Positions 25,383 through 34,617 of a stretch of DNA of 60,628 nt are shown piece after piece. A program made the position numbers and the translations under genes. Within the stretch, counting starts at the first letter, position 1; each line of letters opens with the position of its first letter. The DNA is from Clostridiales bacterium. Its GTDB lineage: Bacteria > Bacillota > Clostridia > Peptostreptococcales > Acidaminobacteraceae. Under the pieces are notes generated by a model. The model saw only the letters and a program-made list of their open reading frames with translations, did not search any database and was not told the DNA's origin. The DNA is taken from the NCBI GenBank assembly GCA_030446305.1, contig JASUSA010000013.1:1-60628 (forward strand), written 5' to 3'.

Positions 25383-26387
25383 ATGTACCAAATTACATTA
25401 ATCCCCGGGGATGGTATTGGCCCTGAGGTAACGGCATCAGCAAAGGCGCTGATCGAAGCTGCTCTGGAAAAACATCAATCGCCAAAGATTGCATGGGATA
25501 TTCAAAATGCAGGTCAAACGGCTGAAACCATATTGCCGGATGCACTCTTAAACAGTTTGGAAACGAACAAAATTGCATTAAAGGGCCCGATCACCACGCC
25601 GATTGGCAAAGGGTTTAAGAGCATCAATGTACAGCTCAGACAAAAATACGGTCTTTACGCCAATGTAAGGCCTGTCAAAAAAATTATTGAAGGGCGATAT
25701 GATGAAAATATCGACTTTGTTATTTTCAGGGAAAATACAGAGGGACTTTACGCTGGCGTTGAACGCGTCGATTCTCCAGATCGCATCATCGCAGAGAAAA
25801 TTACCACGCGCCAAGCCTCTGAGCGCATCGGTCGCGCTGCTTTTGACTATGCGCGAAAGCTTGGTCTGAAAAAAGTCACAGTGGTGCATAAAGCCAATAT
25901 TTTAAAACAGTGCGACGGCCTCTTTCTAGAGAGCGTTACCAAGGTGTCAAAAGATTATCCCGATGTCGATCTTGAAGCTGTCATCGTGGATAATATGGCA
26001 ATGCAGCTGGTTATGACACCTTCCAAATATCAGGTAATCGTGACAACTAACCTCTACGGCGATATCCTCTCCGATTTGTCAGCAGGTCTGGTTGGCGGTT
26101 TAGGACTCGTACCGGGTGCCAATCTCAATGACGACATGGCCGTTTTTGAACCCGTACACGGCAGCGCGCCTGACATCGCAGGCCGAGATTTGGCGAATCC
26201 GACGGCATGTATTCTTTCCGGCGTCATGCTCCTCGAACATCTCGGCGAAATCGAGGCAGCACATTCACTTTATCAGGCAGTTGTGGACACACTCAATACA
26301 CCGTCAAAACGCACAAAGGATCTCGGTGGAACGTTGGGAACGAAGGCTTATACGGAGGCTATTTTAGAATCACTTGAAAGTCTTTAA
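25383..26387 (+). CDS. icd: NAD-type isocitrate dehydrogenase
   Basis: 334 aa beta-decarboxylating dehydrogenase. Motifs: [10 protein letters not shown] at the start, the substrate segment [19 protein letters not shown] near residue 80 (Ser-Asn-Arg pattern of isocitrate rather than isopropylmalate enzymes), [11 protein letters not shown], the [17 protein letters not shown] Mg-binding stretch, and [12 protein letters not shown]. It makes 2-oxoglutarate, probably for glutamate synthesis since only citrate synthase is beside it. GGGAGG ribosome site. Homoisocitrate dehydrogenase is an alternative, less likely next to citrate synthase. Confidence 0.88.
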   Translation: MYQITLIPGDGIGPEVTASAKALIEAALEKHQSPKIAWDIQNAGQTAETILPDALLNSLETNKIALKGPITTPIGKGFKSINVQLRQKYGLYANVRPVKKIIEGRYDENIDFVIFRENTEGLYAGVERVDSPDRIIAEKITTRQASERIGRAAFDYARKLGLKKVTVVHKANILKQCDGLFLESVTKVSKDYPDVDLEAVIVDNMAMQLVMTPSKYQVIVTTNLYGDILSDLSAGLVGGLGLVPGANLNDDMAVFEPVHGSAPDIAGRDLANPTACILSGVMLLEHLGEIEAAHSLYQAVVDTLNTPSKRTKDLGGTLGTKAYTEAILESLESL

Positions 26388-26529
26388 ACAAACACTTTTA
26401 CAGTCACGTTATCAATACCATACAACACATTGCATTCAATCTCGTTACATTCAATTACAGTTACATTCATAGACGGCATTTGCATTCACTTTGAAATGCT
26501 GCGAAATATTTGGGAAAGAGGGTGAATAA

Positions 26530-27888
26530 ATGGATTACTGTGATATCCAGGCAACCAATCAGCAATTGGTGACAATGGCCATGCAGAATAATACGATTTC
26601 CAAAGATGACTTTAAGAAATACAATATCAAACACGGGTTACGCAACAGTAACGGCACCGGTGTGCTCGTCGGCATTACCGGTATCTGTAATGTAGAAGGC
26701 TATACAATCGAAGATGGTGTCAAGGTGCCTCAGGAAGGACGATTGTATTATCGTGGTATTGATATCTACAGCATCGTCCGTAATTCAGATAGGCGCCCGG
26801 GGAAAAGACTATTTGAAGAAACAATGTTTTTACTGCTCTTTGGTCAATTGCCAACCGCTTGCGAACTAGAGAGCTTTAATGCCATGCTGGATGAATACCG
26901 AAATCTCCCGCCGGGCTACACGGAAAATATGATTTTAAAAATTCCAAGCCATGACATTATGAATAAGCTCCAGCGCAGCATTCTCGTGCTTTACTCGCAC
27001 GATGAGCGCCCAGATGATTTAGATATGGAAAATCTCGTCCTTCAATGCATCAAGCTGATCGCCAGAGTGCCAACCATTATATCCTATGGCTTTCAGGCAA
27101 AGCGCCACTATTTTGATCATCAGAGTCTTTTCATACACCCGCCTCAAAATAATTTGGGCACGGCAGAAAATATACTCTACATGATAAGAAGCGACAATAA
27201 GTACACAGAGACTGAAGCGGCGACGCTCGATCTCGCGCTAGTGCTTCACGCTGATCACGGCGGCGGCAACAACTCGGCATTTGCAACGCACGTCGTCTCA
27301 TCAAGCGGCACAGATACTTATTCTGCCATCTCAACGGCAGTCGGCTGTCTAAAAGGCCCTAAACACGGTGGTGCCAATATTAGAGTTCGAGAAATGATGC
27401 TGGATCTCAATGCAAATGTCAACAATATTGAAGACGAAGCACAGCTCCGCGACTATCTGCAAAAGATCATCAATCGGGAAGCCTATGACCGTTCAGGGCT
27501 CATCTACGGCATCGGACATGCCGTCTATACCAAATCAGACCCTAGGAGTGTCGTTCTCAAGGACAAAGCGCGTGAACTCGCGGCAGAAAAGGGAAAGATG
27601 AACCTCTTTAATCTGTATGAATCCGTTGAGCGCATCGGCATTGAACTGCTAAAAAAAGCGAAGGGCGAACATCTTGACATCTGTGCCAATGTGGATCTCT
27701 ATTCAGGACTGGTTTACCAGCTGCTCGATATCCCTCAGGAACTCTACACGCCGCTATTTGCCGTTGCAAGGGTTGCAGGCTGGTGTGCACACCGCATTGA
27801 ACAAGTCATGAGCGACAACAAGATCATTCGACCCGCTTATGTTTGCGTCAGTCACGAAAAAGAATACATTCCATTGGATAACCGATAA
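26530..27888 (+). CDS. gltA: Citrate synthase
   Basis: 452 aa. Catalytic His residues lie in LHADHGGGNNSAF near 240 and GPKHGGAN near 278, and the catalytic Asp in ANVDLYSG near 385; RVAGWCAHRIEQ closes the active site. The long N-terminal extension (about 60 residues) and the ending without a dimer-type C-terminus match the clostridial citrate/2-methylcitrate synthase group. Follows icd by 142 bases, a spacer with TTACATTCA-type repeats; both use the same promoter or gltA has a weak one of its own. Confidence 0.92.
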   Translation: MDYCDIQATNQQLVTMAMQNNTISKDDFKKYNIKHGLRNSNGTGVLVGITGICNVEGYTIEDGVKVPQEGRLYYRGIDIYSIVRNSDRRPGKRLFEETMFLLLFGQLPTACELESFNAMLDEYRNLPPGYTENMILKIPSHDIMNKLQRSILVLYSHDERPDDLDMENLVLQCIKLIARVPTIISYGFQAKRHYFDHQSLFIHPPQNNLGTAENILYMIRSDNKYTETEAATLDLALVLHADHGGGNNSAFATHVVSSSGTDTYSAISTAVGCLKGPKHGGANIRVREMMLDLNANVNNIEDEAQLRDYLQKIINREAYDRSGLIYGIGHAVYTKSDPRSVVLKDKARELAAEKGKMNLFNLYESVERIGIELLKKAKGEHLDICANVDLYSGLVYQLLDIPQELYTPLFAVARVAGWCAHRIEQVMSDNKIIRPAYVCVSHEKEYIPLDNR

Positions 27889-27930
27889 TCGTCAATATTC
27901 CGATTAATGTAAACGATATAAATAATCATA

Positions 27931-27967
27931 AAAAAATCCGATATCAACAATGATATCGGATTTTTTA
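27931..27967. terminator. Bidirectional terminator between gltA and purA
   Basis: AAAAAATCCGATATC and GATATCGGATTTTTT arms around a 6-base loop; works on both strands for the convergent genes. Confidence 0.95.
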
Positions 27968-28002
27968 TGAAAAACATTTTTATGTTTATAGATATACTTG
28001 CA

Positions 28003-29361
<1,359 letters not shown>

Positions 29362-29430
29362 CTAACAGATAAGCCCTTCAAAGTCAACACAATTACGAAT
29401 GTTTATACCGATGTTTTAACAATCATTCGG

Positions 29431-30621
29431 CTAAAGACGATTAATCAAACGGTCGCCTAACGCTTTTTCAATGGATGGCGTCACATGCCAGAAATTTTTC
29501 AAATTCAAGTAACCCTCAACGGCCATCTGAATTTCACTTTCATCCGGTATGCCGTCTTGCTGATACGCACGGATCAGGATATTCTTCGGCGTATGTGTCA
29601 TATCAATAAATTCCAGCATTTGTACATCATAGCCAACCACTTCAAGTGCCTGCGCCCTAAGCGTATCCGTCACAACAGTGGCGAGTTTATCCTTGACAAT
29701 CCCATGCTTCAACAGCGGTGCAAGCACATCGCTCTGCATTTGTCCAAACAATTCGTGCTGACAGCAGGGGACGGCGAAAATAACTTTAGCATCCCATGCC
29801 ACCGCTTTGCCTATGGCGGCATCTGTTGCCGTATCACAGGCATGCAGTGAAACCACCATATCGACTTTGCCCTTATATTGATAGTCTTTAATATCACCGA
29901 CTTTAAAGGTCAGCCCATCGTATGTGAGTGCCATTGCCACCTCATTGCAAAAGGCGATGACATCTTCCTTTAAATCAAGTCCAATGATGCGAACGCGCTT
30001 GCCGCGTATTTTAACCAAGTAGTAATAGAGTGCAAATGTCAAATATGCTTTGCCGCATCCAAAATCAATGAGTGTCAGCACGTCATTTGAACTGCTTTCT
30101 AGCTCCTTAACAGCATCTGAAACAAATTCAAGGTATTTATTCAGCTGCCTAAATTTATCATATTTTTTCTTGTATACATTACCTTGATCGTCCATGACGC
30201 CTAAATGTACGAGAAAATCAATAGGCTCCCCTTCGTTCAAGATGTATTGTTTTTGACGGTTATGCGTAAAATCCACCTCGGCGGGTTTCATGGTTGCAGC
30301 CTGTTTAATCACAGTTGCCTTGCCCTTTTTGCTAATGAGAATTTGATAATTATTTTCGGCAGTGTAGAACATTCCCTGTTTGAACTGATGACCGAGCATC
30401 GTCATCAGCCATTCGACAAATGTCTCTTCAGGGATGTTCTCATGGGTAACCTTTTTATCAAAGTAATAGCAGGCGTGGAAATAGTGCGACTCTTTCATGA
30501 GAATTGGCTTAACATCAATTTTATAATAGGCGGCTTCAACGTTTCGGCGAACGCTGCTTAACACAACGCGCAAAAGCCCCTCGTTCAAAATTTCCTTTAT
30601 TTTGGGATTTAAGTGCTCCAT
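29431..30621 (-). CDS. SAM-dependent methyltransferase (Methyltransf_32 type)
   Basis: 396 aa. The first about 160 residues are a poorly characterised N-terminal domain. The Rossmann methyltransferase domain starts near 165 with LIDFGCGKAYLTF (motif I), the acidic IIGLDLK (motif II), and continues with MVVSLHACDTATD and VPCCQHEL, which are features of the Methyltransf_32 group (RNA- or protein-modifying enzymes of unknown target). ATG at 30621 chosen for its GGAGGTG site. Monocistronic and divergent from the PepV gene. Confidence 0.82.
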   Translation of the reverse strand: MEHLNPKIKEILNEGLLRVVLSSVRRNVEAAYYKIDVKPILMKESHYFHACYYFDKKVTHENIPEETFVEWLMTMLGHQFKQGMFYTAENNYQILISKKGKATVIKQAATMKPAEVDFTHNRQKQYILNEGEPIDFLVHLGVMDDQGNVYKKKYDKFRQLNKYLEFVSDAVKELESSSNDVLTLIDFGCGKAYLTFALYYYLVKIRGKRVRIIGLDLKEDVIAFCNEVAMALTYDGLTFKVGDIKDYQYKGKVDMVVSLHACDTATDAAIGKAVAWDAKVIFAVPCCQHELFGQMQSDVLAPLLKHGIVKDKLATVVTDTLRAQALEVVGYDVQMLEFIDMTHTPKNILIRAYQQDGIPDESEIQMAVEGYLNLKNFWHVTPSIEKALGDRLINRL

Positions 30622-30643
30622 ATACACCTCCGTTCCAGCTACT

Positions 30644-30673
30644 ATTGTATATGCCCGTGAAAAAATATACAAT
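30644..30673. promoter_or_regulatory. Inverted repeat in the methyltransferase/pepV divergent spacer
   Basis: ATTGTATA (30644-30651) and TATACAAT (30666-30673) are perfect 8-bp inverted arms 14 bases apart. The half-site equals that in the icd operator palindrome. Confidence 0.4.
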
Positions 30674-30756
30674 GGATTCCCAAAGACAAATTTTCATCAT
30701 CTATCGACCAAGTAGGTGTTATGGCATCGCAACATCACGCAAAGAGGAGGAAAAAT

Positions 30757-32139
30757 ATGAATGCATTTTTAGAAACGTCAGAAGGCAACATGCTTATTGA
30801 AGCACTGAAAGGCCTTATTGACATCGACAGTACTGAAGGACAGGCGACGGCAGCATACCCTTTTGGCGAAGGCGTTGCCAAGGCGCTTCATTATATGCTG
30901 GCACTTGGCAAAAGCTATGGCTTTAAAACAGAAAACATCGATGAATACGCCGGTTATATTGAATTTGGCGATGGTGCAGAAATGCTCGGTATCCTCTGCC
31001 ATCTCGACGTCGTTCCCGCAGGAGACGGCTGGACTTATCCACCTTTTAAGGGCACTCTCGTCGGGGATCGGCTTTACGGCCGCGGCACACTTGATGACAA
31101 GGGCCCGGCAATGGCATGTCTCTTTGCCATGAAACGCCTAAAGGACAGCGGCTATAAACCGTCGAGACGCATCAGACTCATCCTCGGCACAAACGAAGAA
31201 AGCGGCAGTAAATGCATGGACTATTATGTCGAACATGCAGAAATACCAACACTCGCCTTTAGCCCTGATGCTGATTTTCCCGTCATACACGGTGAAATGG
31301 GCATCTTGTTGTTCGAACTGAAAAAAACATTTTCCGATCGACTCGAAGACGGCGGCGTGCGCCTCCTAAGCGTCAAAGGGGGCACTGCCCCAAATATGGT
31401 GCCCGACACTGCAGAGGCGGTCTTAATCGATACCAAACCCGTCATTCCTATTTTGGAAGCCTACAATGAAACAAAAGGCACCAGTCTGTCATATGAACGC
31501 ACCGGTGAAACGCTTATCATCCGCGCATCAGGCGTCAGCGCCCATGCGAGTACCCCTGAAAAAGGAAAAAACGCCATTGCGGCGCTTCTCGGCTTTTTAG
31601 ATCTCATTGATCTTGAAATCGGCGATGCTGCCAATTTTGTTCGCTTTTTCAATCGTACGGTTGGCACTGAAACAGATGGCACATCCTTTCATCTAAACCT
31701 TAAGGACGCCTACAATCCGCTCGTCTTTAATCTGGGCATGATTGATCTTAACGAAACCGAAGCCAGTGTCACCATCAATATCCGCTATCCCATCACCTTA
31801 AAGGAAGCAGATGTCAGACGCGGCATTGATGCAACCCTCTCTAACAGCGGCATTCAAATTGGCAACTGGTTGAACATAGACCCGCTCTTTTATGAAAAAG
31901 ACCATCCACTGGTGGCAACGCTCATGGACGTCTATCGAGCATTTACAGGTGATTTAAAGGCTGAACCCATTACCATCGGCGGCGGTACCTATGCGCGCAG
32001 TGTCCCAAACGCCGTTGCGTTCGGTGCACTCTTTGAAGATAGTGAAGATCTCATGCATCAAAAAGACGAGTACATTTCACTAAATGATCTTTCAAAAATG
32101 CTAACCATTTTCGAAAAAGCCATTCGCGCATTAAGTTAA
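30757..32139 (+). CDS. pepV: M20 family dipeptidase PepV
   Basis: 460 aa Sapep/PepV-type metallo-dipeptidase. Zinc motifs: CHLDVVPAGDGW near residue 80, YGRGTLDDKGP near 110 (bridging Asp), GTNEESGS with catalytic Glu near 145, SPDADFPVIHGEMG, and the late GGGTYARS. A lid domain fills about 185-375. It cleaves dipeptides with unblocked N-termini in the cytoplasm. ATG at 30757 is preferred over one 36 bases upstream because AGGAGG lies directly before it. Confidence 0.92.
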   Translation: MNAFLETSEGNMLIEALKGLIDIDSTEGQATAAYPFGEGVAKALHYMLALGKSYGFKTENIDEYAGYIEFGDGAEMLGILCHLDVVPAGDGWTYPPFKGTLVGDRLYGRGTLDDKGPAMACLFAMKRLKDSGYKPSRRIRLILGTNEESGSKCMDYYVEHAEIPTLAFSPDADFPVIHGEMGILLFELKKTFSDRLEDGGVRLLSVKGGTAPNMVPDTAEAVLIDTKPVIPILEAYNETKGTSLSYERTGETLIIRASGVSAHASTPEKGKNAIAALLGFLDLIDLEIGDAANFVRFFNRTVGTETDGTSFHLNLKDAYNPLVFNLGMIDLNETEASVTINIRYPITLKEADVRRGIDATLSNSGIQIGNWLNIDPLFYEKDHPLVATLMDVYRAFTGDLKAEPITIGGGTYARSVPNAVAFGALFEDSEDLMHQKDEYISLNDLSKMLTIFEKAIRALS

Positions 32140-32183
32140 GTGGTTAAACAGCAAATAGCAGCGATGCTTTAATGCATTGATTG

Positions 32184-32486
32184 TCAAAACAGCCATAAGA
32201 AACCATAGACGCTAATAACAGCGCCCAACACAACCGTTGTGGCGCTTTTTTGCATCAGAGAGAGAAGAGCCGCAGCCGCTACGCCCACCAGTGAAGCTTC
32301 AGCGGTGCCGCAGGCAGACAGCACATCCGGAAAAATAAGCACGCTGAGCATCGCATAGGGGATATTATTAAAAAAACGGCGCCAAAAGGCATTTGGCTTT
32401 AAATCTTTAAACCAGACCATCGACGCAATCCTCGGCAAAAACGTCACACATGACATGCCGAGAATCACAGCCATCATTTGTCGCAC
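32184..32486 (-). CDS. azlD: AzlD family branched-chain amino acid exporter subunit
   Basis: 100 aa with four hydrophobic helices and the family start MAVILGMSCVTFLPRI and NIPYAMLSVLIFP segment. The small partner of AzlC, together exporting branched-chain amino acids or analogues. GTG start behind GAGGGGGA; it overlaps the azlC stop by 13 bp, indicating translational coupling. Confidence 0.9.
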   Translation of the reverse strand: MRQMMAVILGMSCVTFLPRIASMVWFKDLKPNAFWRRFFNNIPYAMLSVLIFPDVLSACGTAEASLVGVAAAALLSLMQKSATTVVLGAVISVYGFLWLF

Positions 32487-33241
32487 GACGCGTCCCCCTC
32501 TCTTTCAAATTCACCGTCCAAATGCGTCTCCTTAATCAATAAAGTTCCCAGCAGCGCCGATCCAACGGTCGCAATAATAATGCGCCATCCCGTCGGCACG
32601 TGATAGGATGCTAAAGCATAGGAGAACACACCGGCACCAATGCACAATAATGCCATTTTCTTTTCTCTTTTAACCGTTGGAATCAATAAACTGATAAACA
32701 GCGCATAGATGGTAATGCCCAGACTTGCCGATAAAATAGGCGATAACTGACTGGGCGCAAATGTTCCGATGACAGTGCCACTAATCCACGCCATGTAGAG
32801 TGAGAACTCAAAACCAACCATATGCCAGAAATCAGGCATTGTCTCCCTGCTCGATAAATAGACAAAAGCTTCATCTGTGAGAAAGTACCCTAAAAGGGCA
32901 CGATGGCGGGACTTATAATCAGGCGACAGTCGTTGCGTCATCGTCGTACCCATTAAAAAATGGCGAATGTTGACGATAAAAATCGTCAGCACGATCTGTA
33001 CAGGCGATGTTCCCATGGCCATCATCTGGATTCCCACAAACTGGCTGCTGCCGGCATAGACCAGCAGCGACATCAAGATTGGCACCGCAACCGGAAAACC
33101 ATACGCCTTTGCGAGAATACCAAATGTTACGGAAACAGGCAGGTAGCCAAATGCCAACGGCAAGCCTTCCCTTATGCCAGCTGCTGCTGTTTTAAAAGGT
33201 ATTTTGAATTTTAATTTTGATGGTTCTTCACCATTCTTCAA
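32474..33241 (-). CDS. azlC: AzlC family branched-chain amino acid exporter subunit
   Basis: About 255 aa, seven or eight hydrophobic helices. Conserved AzlC blocks are present: GIREGLPLAFGYLPVSVTFGILA, VYAGSSQFVG, and RHFLMGTTM. It forms the large subunit of the AzlCD exporter. The start chosen is a TTG at 33241, eight bases after GGGAGG; an in-frame ATG at 33274 would add 11 residues but has no ribosome site. Confidence 0.88.
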   Translation of the reverse strand: MKNGEEPSKLKFKIPFKTAAAGIREGLPLAFGYLPVSVTFGILAKAYGFPVAVPILMSLLVYAGSSQFVGIQMMAMGTSPVQIVLTIFIVNIRHFLMGTTMTQRLSPDYKSRHRALLGYFLTDEAFVYLSSRETMPDFWHMVGFEFSLYMAWISGTVIGTFAPSQLSPILSASLGITIYALFISLLIPTVKREKKMALLCIGAGVFSYALASYHVPTGWRIIIATVGSALLGTLLIKETHLDGEFEREGDASCDK

Positions 33242-33756
33242 TCGTATAGCCTCCCAATCCCCGTTTGTTTTCATGGCTCAGCCATTCGATCACCACACCA
33301 TTTTTATCCACTTATTATCTCTCGCCATCTACTTTTATTCATCCCCATTGATATAATGTCATAAGGTACTATATCCTACACGTCCTACGAAAATCATCAA
33401 ATCAAATACATCCCGTCAAATGCGTTATATTAAATGCATTATACGTTATATGATACAAACGTGCAATATGATTTAACGAATTGCTTTAGCATGCACCCAA
33501 TCATATTCCATGACAAATTTTTAGCTAGAATCTACTCATACAGCATAATCATCAAAATCATCAAAATCTTCAAAAACGAACAAGAGACAGGGGGCCACGG
33601 AATCCCTGTCTCGGCAATTGTACAATTTTCATCATTTACGGTCATTTTACTTGACGCACTTTCATCCGTAATCAGATGCGGAAACGGCATCTTTCAAAGG
33701 ACGGGCATGCAGCAGATTGTGGTGAAAAGGCAACTTGAAGCTATATTGTAATCGCC
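33242..33756. other. Intergenic region between azlC and galU
   Basis: About 500 bases with no convincing gene; one 105-codon plus-strand frame has no family, ribosome site or codon pattern. Contains three 9-base ATCATCAAA-type repeats (33548-33574) next to a terminator hairpin. Confidence 0.5.
33575..33612 (-). terminator. Probable terminator of the helicase-galU operon
   Basis: GAGACAGGG/CCCTGTCTC 9-bp stem with an 11-base loop; on the minus strand it is followed by TTGTTCGTTTTTG. About 145 bases past the galU stop. Confidence 0.65.
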
Positions 33757-34617
33757 TCAGATAATGCTTCGGAGATAATCTCTAAAATCTTCTGAAAGCG
33801 CTTCTGATCTCAGTGCATATTCAACCGTTGCCTTGAGGTAGCCCAGCTTGTCACCCGTATCATAGCGCTTGCCGTCAAATTCATAGGCATAGAGTTCTTT
33901 ATGCTTGCCGAGGTGGATCAGCGCATCCGTCAATTGAATTTCATTGCCCTTACCGGGTTTTGTCTTCTCAATCATTTCGAAAATATCCGGCGTTAAAATA
34001 TAACGCCCTAAAATCGCAATATTGGACGGCGCTTCTTCGACACTTGGCTTTTCCACCATGTCCTTTATTTCATAGAGTTTGTCTTCGACTTTAACGCCGT
34101 CGACAATCCCGTATTTATTCACTTGATCGCGCGCAACACCCTGCACGCCAATAATTGTGCTTTCATATGTCTCATAGACGTCCATAAGCTGTTTAATACA
34201 AGGCGTCTGCGAATAGACGATATCATCGCCCAGCAGCAGTGCAAACGGTTCGTCGCCGACAAAGCTCTTTGCACAGTAGACGGCATGCCCCAGTCCCTTC
34301 GCTTCTTTCTGTCTTACGAAAAAGATATTTGCCATGTTGGCAATGCGCTCAGTGAGTTCATAAAGCGCTTCCTTTTGCTGTTCTTTTAAAAAGACTTCCA
34401 GTTCAGGTGATTTATCAAAATAATTCACAATTTCTTCTTTGTTGCGGCCAATGATGATGAGAATATCTTCAATTCCTGCATCAATGAGTTCTTCCACATT
34501 GTAGTGAATAGCAGGTCGATCGACGATGGTCAGCATTTCCTTTGGCATTGACTTCGTCGCCGGCAAAAAACGCGTGCCAAATCCGGCTGCCGGTATAACG
34601 GCCTTTTTAACCTTCAT
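33757..34617 (-). CDS. galU: UTP-glucose-1-phosphate uridylyltransferase
   Basis: 286 aa, usual length. Nucleotidyl-transfer motifs: IPAAGFGTRFLPATKSMPKEML at the start, LLGDDI near 133, VEKPS near 190, and the conserved GYLKA near the end. It makes UDP-glucose for wall glycans and glycolipids. It overlaps the stop of the helicase gene by 4 bp (ATGA), so the two are translated together, a pairing with no obvious functional link. Confidence 0.95.
   Translation of the reverse strand: MKVKKAVIPAAGFGTRFLPATKSMPKEMLTIVDRPAIHYNVEELIDAGIEDILIIIGRNKEEIVNYFDKSPELEVFLKEQQKEALYELTERIANMANIFFVRQKEAKGLGHAVYCAKSFVGDEPFALLLGDDIVYSQTPCIKQLMDVYETYESTIIGVQGVARDQVNKYGIVDGVKVEDKLYEIKDMVEKPSVEEAPSNIAILGRYILTPDIFEMIEKTKPGKGNEIQLTDALIHLGKHKELYAYEFDGKRYDTGDKLGYLKATVEYALRSEALSEDFRDYLRSII

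Noticed and set aside
33434-33751. 105-codon plus-strand frame between azlC and galU
   Set aside because: It spans the probable galU terminator hairpin, has no ribosome site and no family features.
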